Source of the DNA: Olsenella sp.
Lineage (GTDB): Bacteria; Actinomycetota; Coriobacteriia; Coriobacteriales; Atopobiaceae
Direction: 5' to 3'
DNA: 36,491 nt
NCBI GenBank assembly: GCA_017941585.1
Contig: JAGAWD010000250.1
Span: 1 to 36,491 of the forward strand
The position numbers and the translations under genes are program-made. Within the stretch, counting starts at the first letter, position 1, and each line of letters opens with the position of its first letter. The notes beneath the pieces were generated by a model, which was given only the letters and a program-made list of their open reading frames with translations, did not search any database and was not told the DNA's origin. Shown in pieces: positions 35,976 to 36,491 of the stretch.

Positions 35976-36195
35976 GTGCACTCCCGACCGTACACTCGGT
36001 GGGGTTTCACGCCGAGTGTACACCCCCGACCGTACACTCGGTGGGGTTTCGCGCCGAGTGCGCACCCCCGACCGTACACTCGGTGGGGTTTCGCGCCGAG
36101 TGCGCACCCCCGACCGTACACTCGGTGGCATTTCCAACCGAGTGCGCACCCCCGACCGTACACTCGGTGAGGTTTCTCGCCGAGTGCGCACTCCC
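35976..36195. repeat. Five tandem copies of a 42-bp palindromic repeat
   Basis: Units start at 35976 (40 bp), 36016, 36058, 36100 and 36142 (42 bp each), plus a partial at 36184-36195. Each contains CCGACCGTACACTCGGTG and ends with a CCGAGTG-type complement. In the first unit GTACACTCGG pairs with CCGAGTGTAC over 10 bp; in later units 6-7 bp remain. In unit 4 both sides change so that ACTCGGT pairs with ACCGAGT. There are no unique spacers, so it is not CRISPR. Open frames across it encode 14-residue repeats in several frames on both strands, as expected from a 42-bp period. Confidence 0.92.
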
Positions 36196-36291
36196 TGCGC
36201 CGCGGGGCCGATCGGGGCCGTGCGTTCGGCTGCGATTGGCGCCCGGAGGCCACGGCGCGCGCCCGTACGCGTTAAGATAAGAGGCACAGTC

Positions 36292-36343
36292 TGGCGCCGC
36301 GGCGGGCCGCGGCGCCACAACAAACCCGCCGGACCAGTCCGGC
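36292..36343 (+). promoter_or_regulatory. Two structured elements in the pgi leader
   Basis: A perfect 11-bp GC hairpin (36292-36302 with 36307-36317, loop CGGG) is followed by the near-palindrome GCCGGAC-CA-GTCCGGC (36328-36343). A -10-like TAAGAT lies at 36273-36278, so both would be in the leader RNA. Neither has a T tract. The rest of 36196-36291 shows no gene. Confidence 0.5.
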
Positions 36344-36362
36344 TCAAGCAGAGGAGCAAAGC

Positions 36363-36491
36363 ATGGCAGACGTTCCCGCACCCATCGACGCGACCCAGAC
36401 CCCTGAGTGGCGCGCCCTGCAAGAGCACTTCGACCGCATTCAGAGCTCGGGCGTGGGCCTGAAGTCCTGGTTTGCGAATGACCCCCAGCGC
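36363..36491 (+). CDS. pgi: Glucose-6-phosphate isomerase, N-terminal fragment (cut by window end)
   Basis: Only the first 43 residues are present. TPEWRALQEHFDRIQ followed by KSWFANDPQR matches the usual N-terminus of glucose-6-phosphate isomerase (TPAW.AL..H...I, then LRDLFA.DP.R). That enzyme interconverts glucose-6-phosphate and fructose-6-phosphate in glycolysis. ATG 36363 has GAGGAG seven bases upstream. The catalytic part lies beyond the window, so identity rests on this N-terminal pattern alone. Confidence 0.75.
   Translation, partial: MADVPAPIDATQTPEWRALQEHFDRIQSSGVGLKSWFANDPQR

Noticed and set aside
35976-36195. CRISPR array
   Set aside because: Units are tandem and nearly identical over their whole 42 bp; there are no unique spacers and no cas genes nearby.
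36016-36462. Proteins with 14-residue repeats encoded over the tandem repeats
   Set aside because: A 42-bp period keeps several frames open on both strands at once; the frames run into pgi or lack ribosome sites.

Overview
The window is GC-rich bacterial chromosome. A kinase/FHA/phosphatase/cell-wall operon in actinobacterial arrangement, combined with anaerobic metabolism (pyruvate:ferredoxin oxidoreductase, carbamate kinase) and LytS/LytTR regulation, points to an anaerobic Coriobacteriia member, probably Atopobiaceae (Olsenella/Atopobium type). That assignment is inference from gene content; there is no rRNA or marker gene to prove it.

Layout. (1) 1-5.5 kb: tRNA-Arg(CCT) with a perfect terminator, then three same-strand genes that look like one signalling circuit: a receiver / degenerate GGDEF / EAL protein, a stand-alone Hpt protein, and an amino-acid-permease-like transporter fused to a hybrid histidine kinase with its own receiver. 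(2) 5.6-7.6 kb, minus strand: adenine deaminase. (3) 7.8-17.7 kb, minus strand: a six-gene operon, transcribed from high to low coordinates: multi-membrane-span Ser/Thr kinase, FhaA-like protein, FhaB-like protein, PP2C phosphatase, a natural fusion of a SEDS (RodA/FtsW) glycosyltransferase with a class B penicillin-binding protein, and a four-PASTA kinase. Most junctions overlap by a few bases. (4) 17.9-21.0 kb: tRNA-Leu(CAG), a small membrane protein divergent from serS, a 121-residue unknown gene behind a LexA/SOS-type box, then minus-strand tRNA-Arg(ACG), tRNA-Ser(GCT) and gluQ. (5) 22.3-28.3 kb: carbamate kinase, an unrecognised 219-residue protein (possibly a degenerate class IV aminotransferase) and pyruvate:ferredoxin oxidoreductase. 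(6) 28.4-36.5 kb: an inverted-repeat-rich gap, YitT-family protein (minus), a QueT / glycosyltransferase / LytS-like kinase operon, a LytTR regulator, a phosphoesterase, thioredoxin (minus), an unknown protein, five tandem 42-bp repeats and the start of glucose-6-phosphate isomerase.

Most notable: the transporter-kinase / Hpt / receiver-EAL set contains every part needed for an amino-acid-sensing phosphorelay that ends in cyclic di-GMP breakdown. The SEDS-PBP fusion sits among its likely kinase and phosphatase regulators. The SOS-box gene is a candidate undescribed DNA-damage-inducible protein. Several gaps hold structured DNA: three tandem hairpins before the PASTA kinase gene, overlapping inverted repeats at 28.57-28.67 kb, and the 42-bp array.
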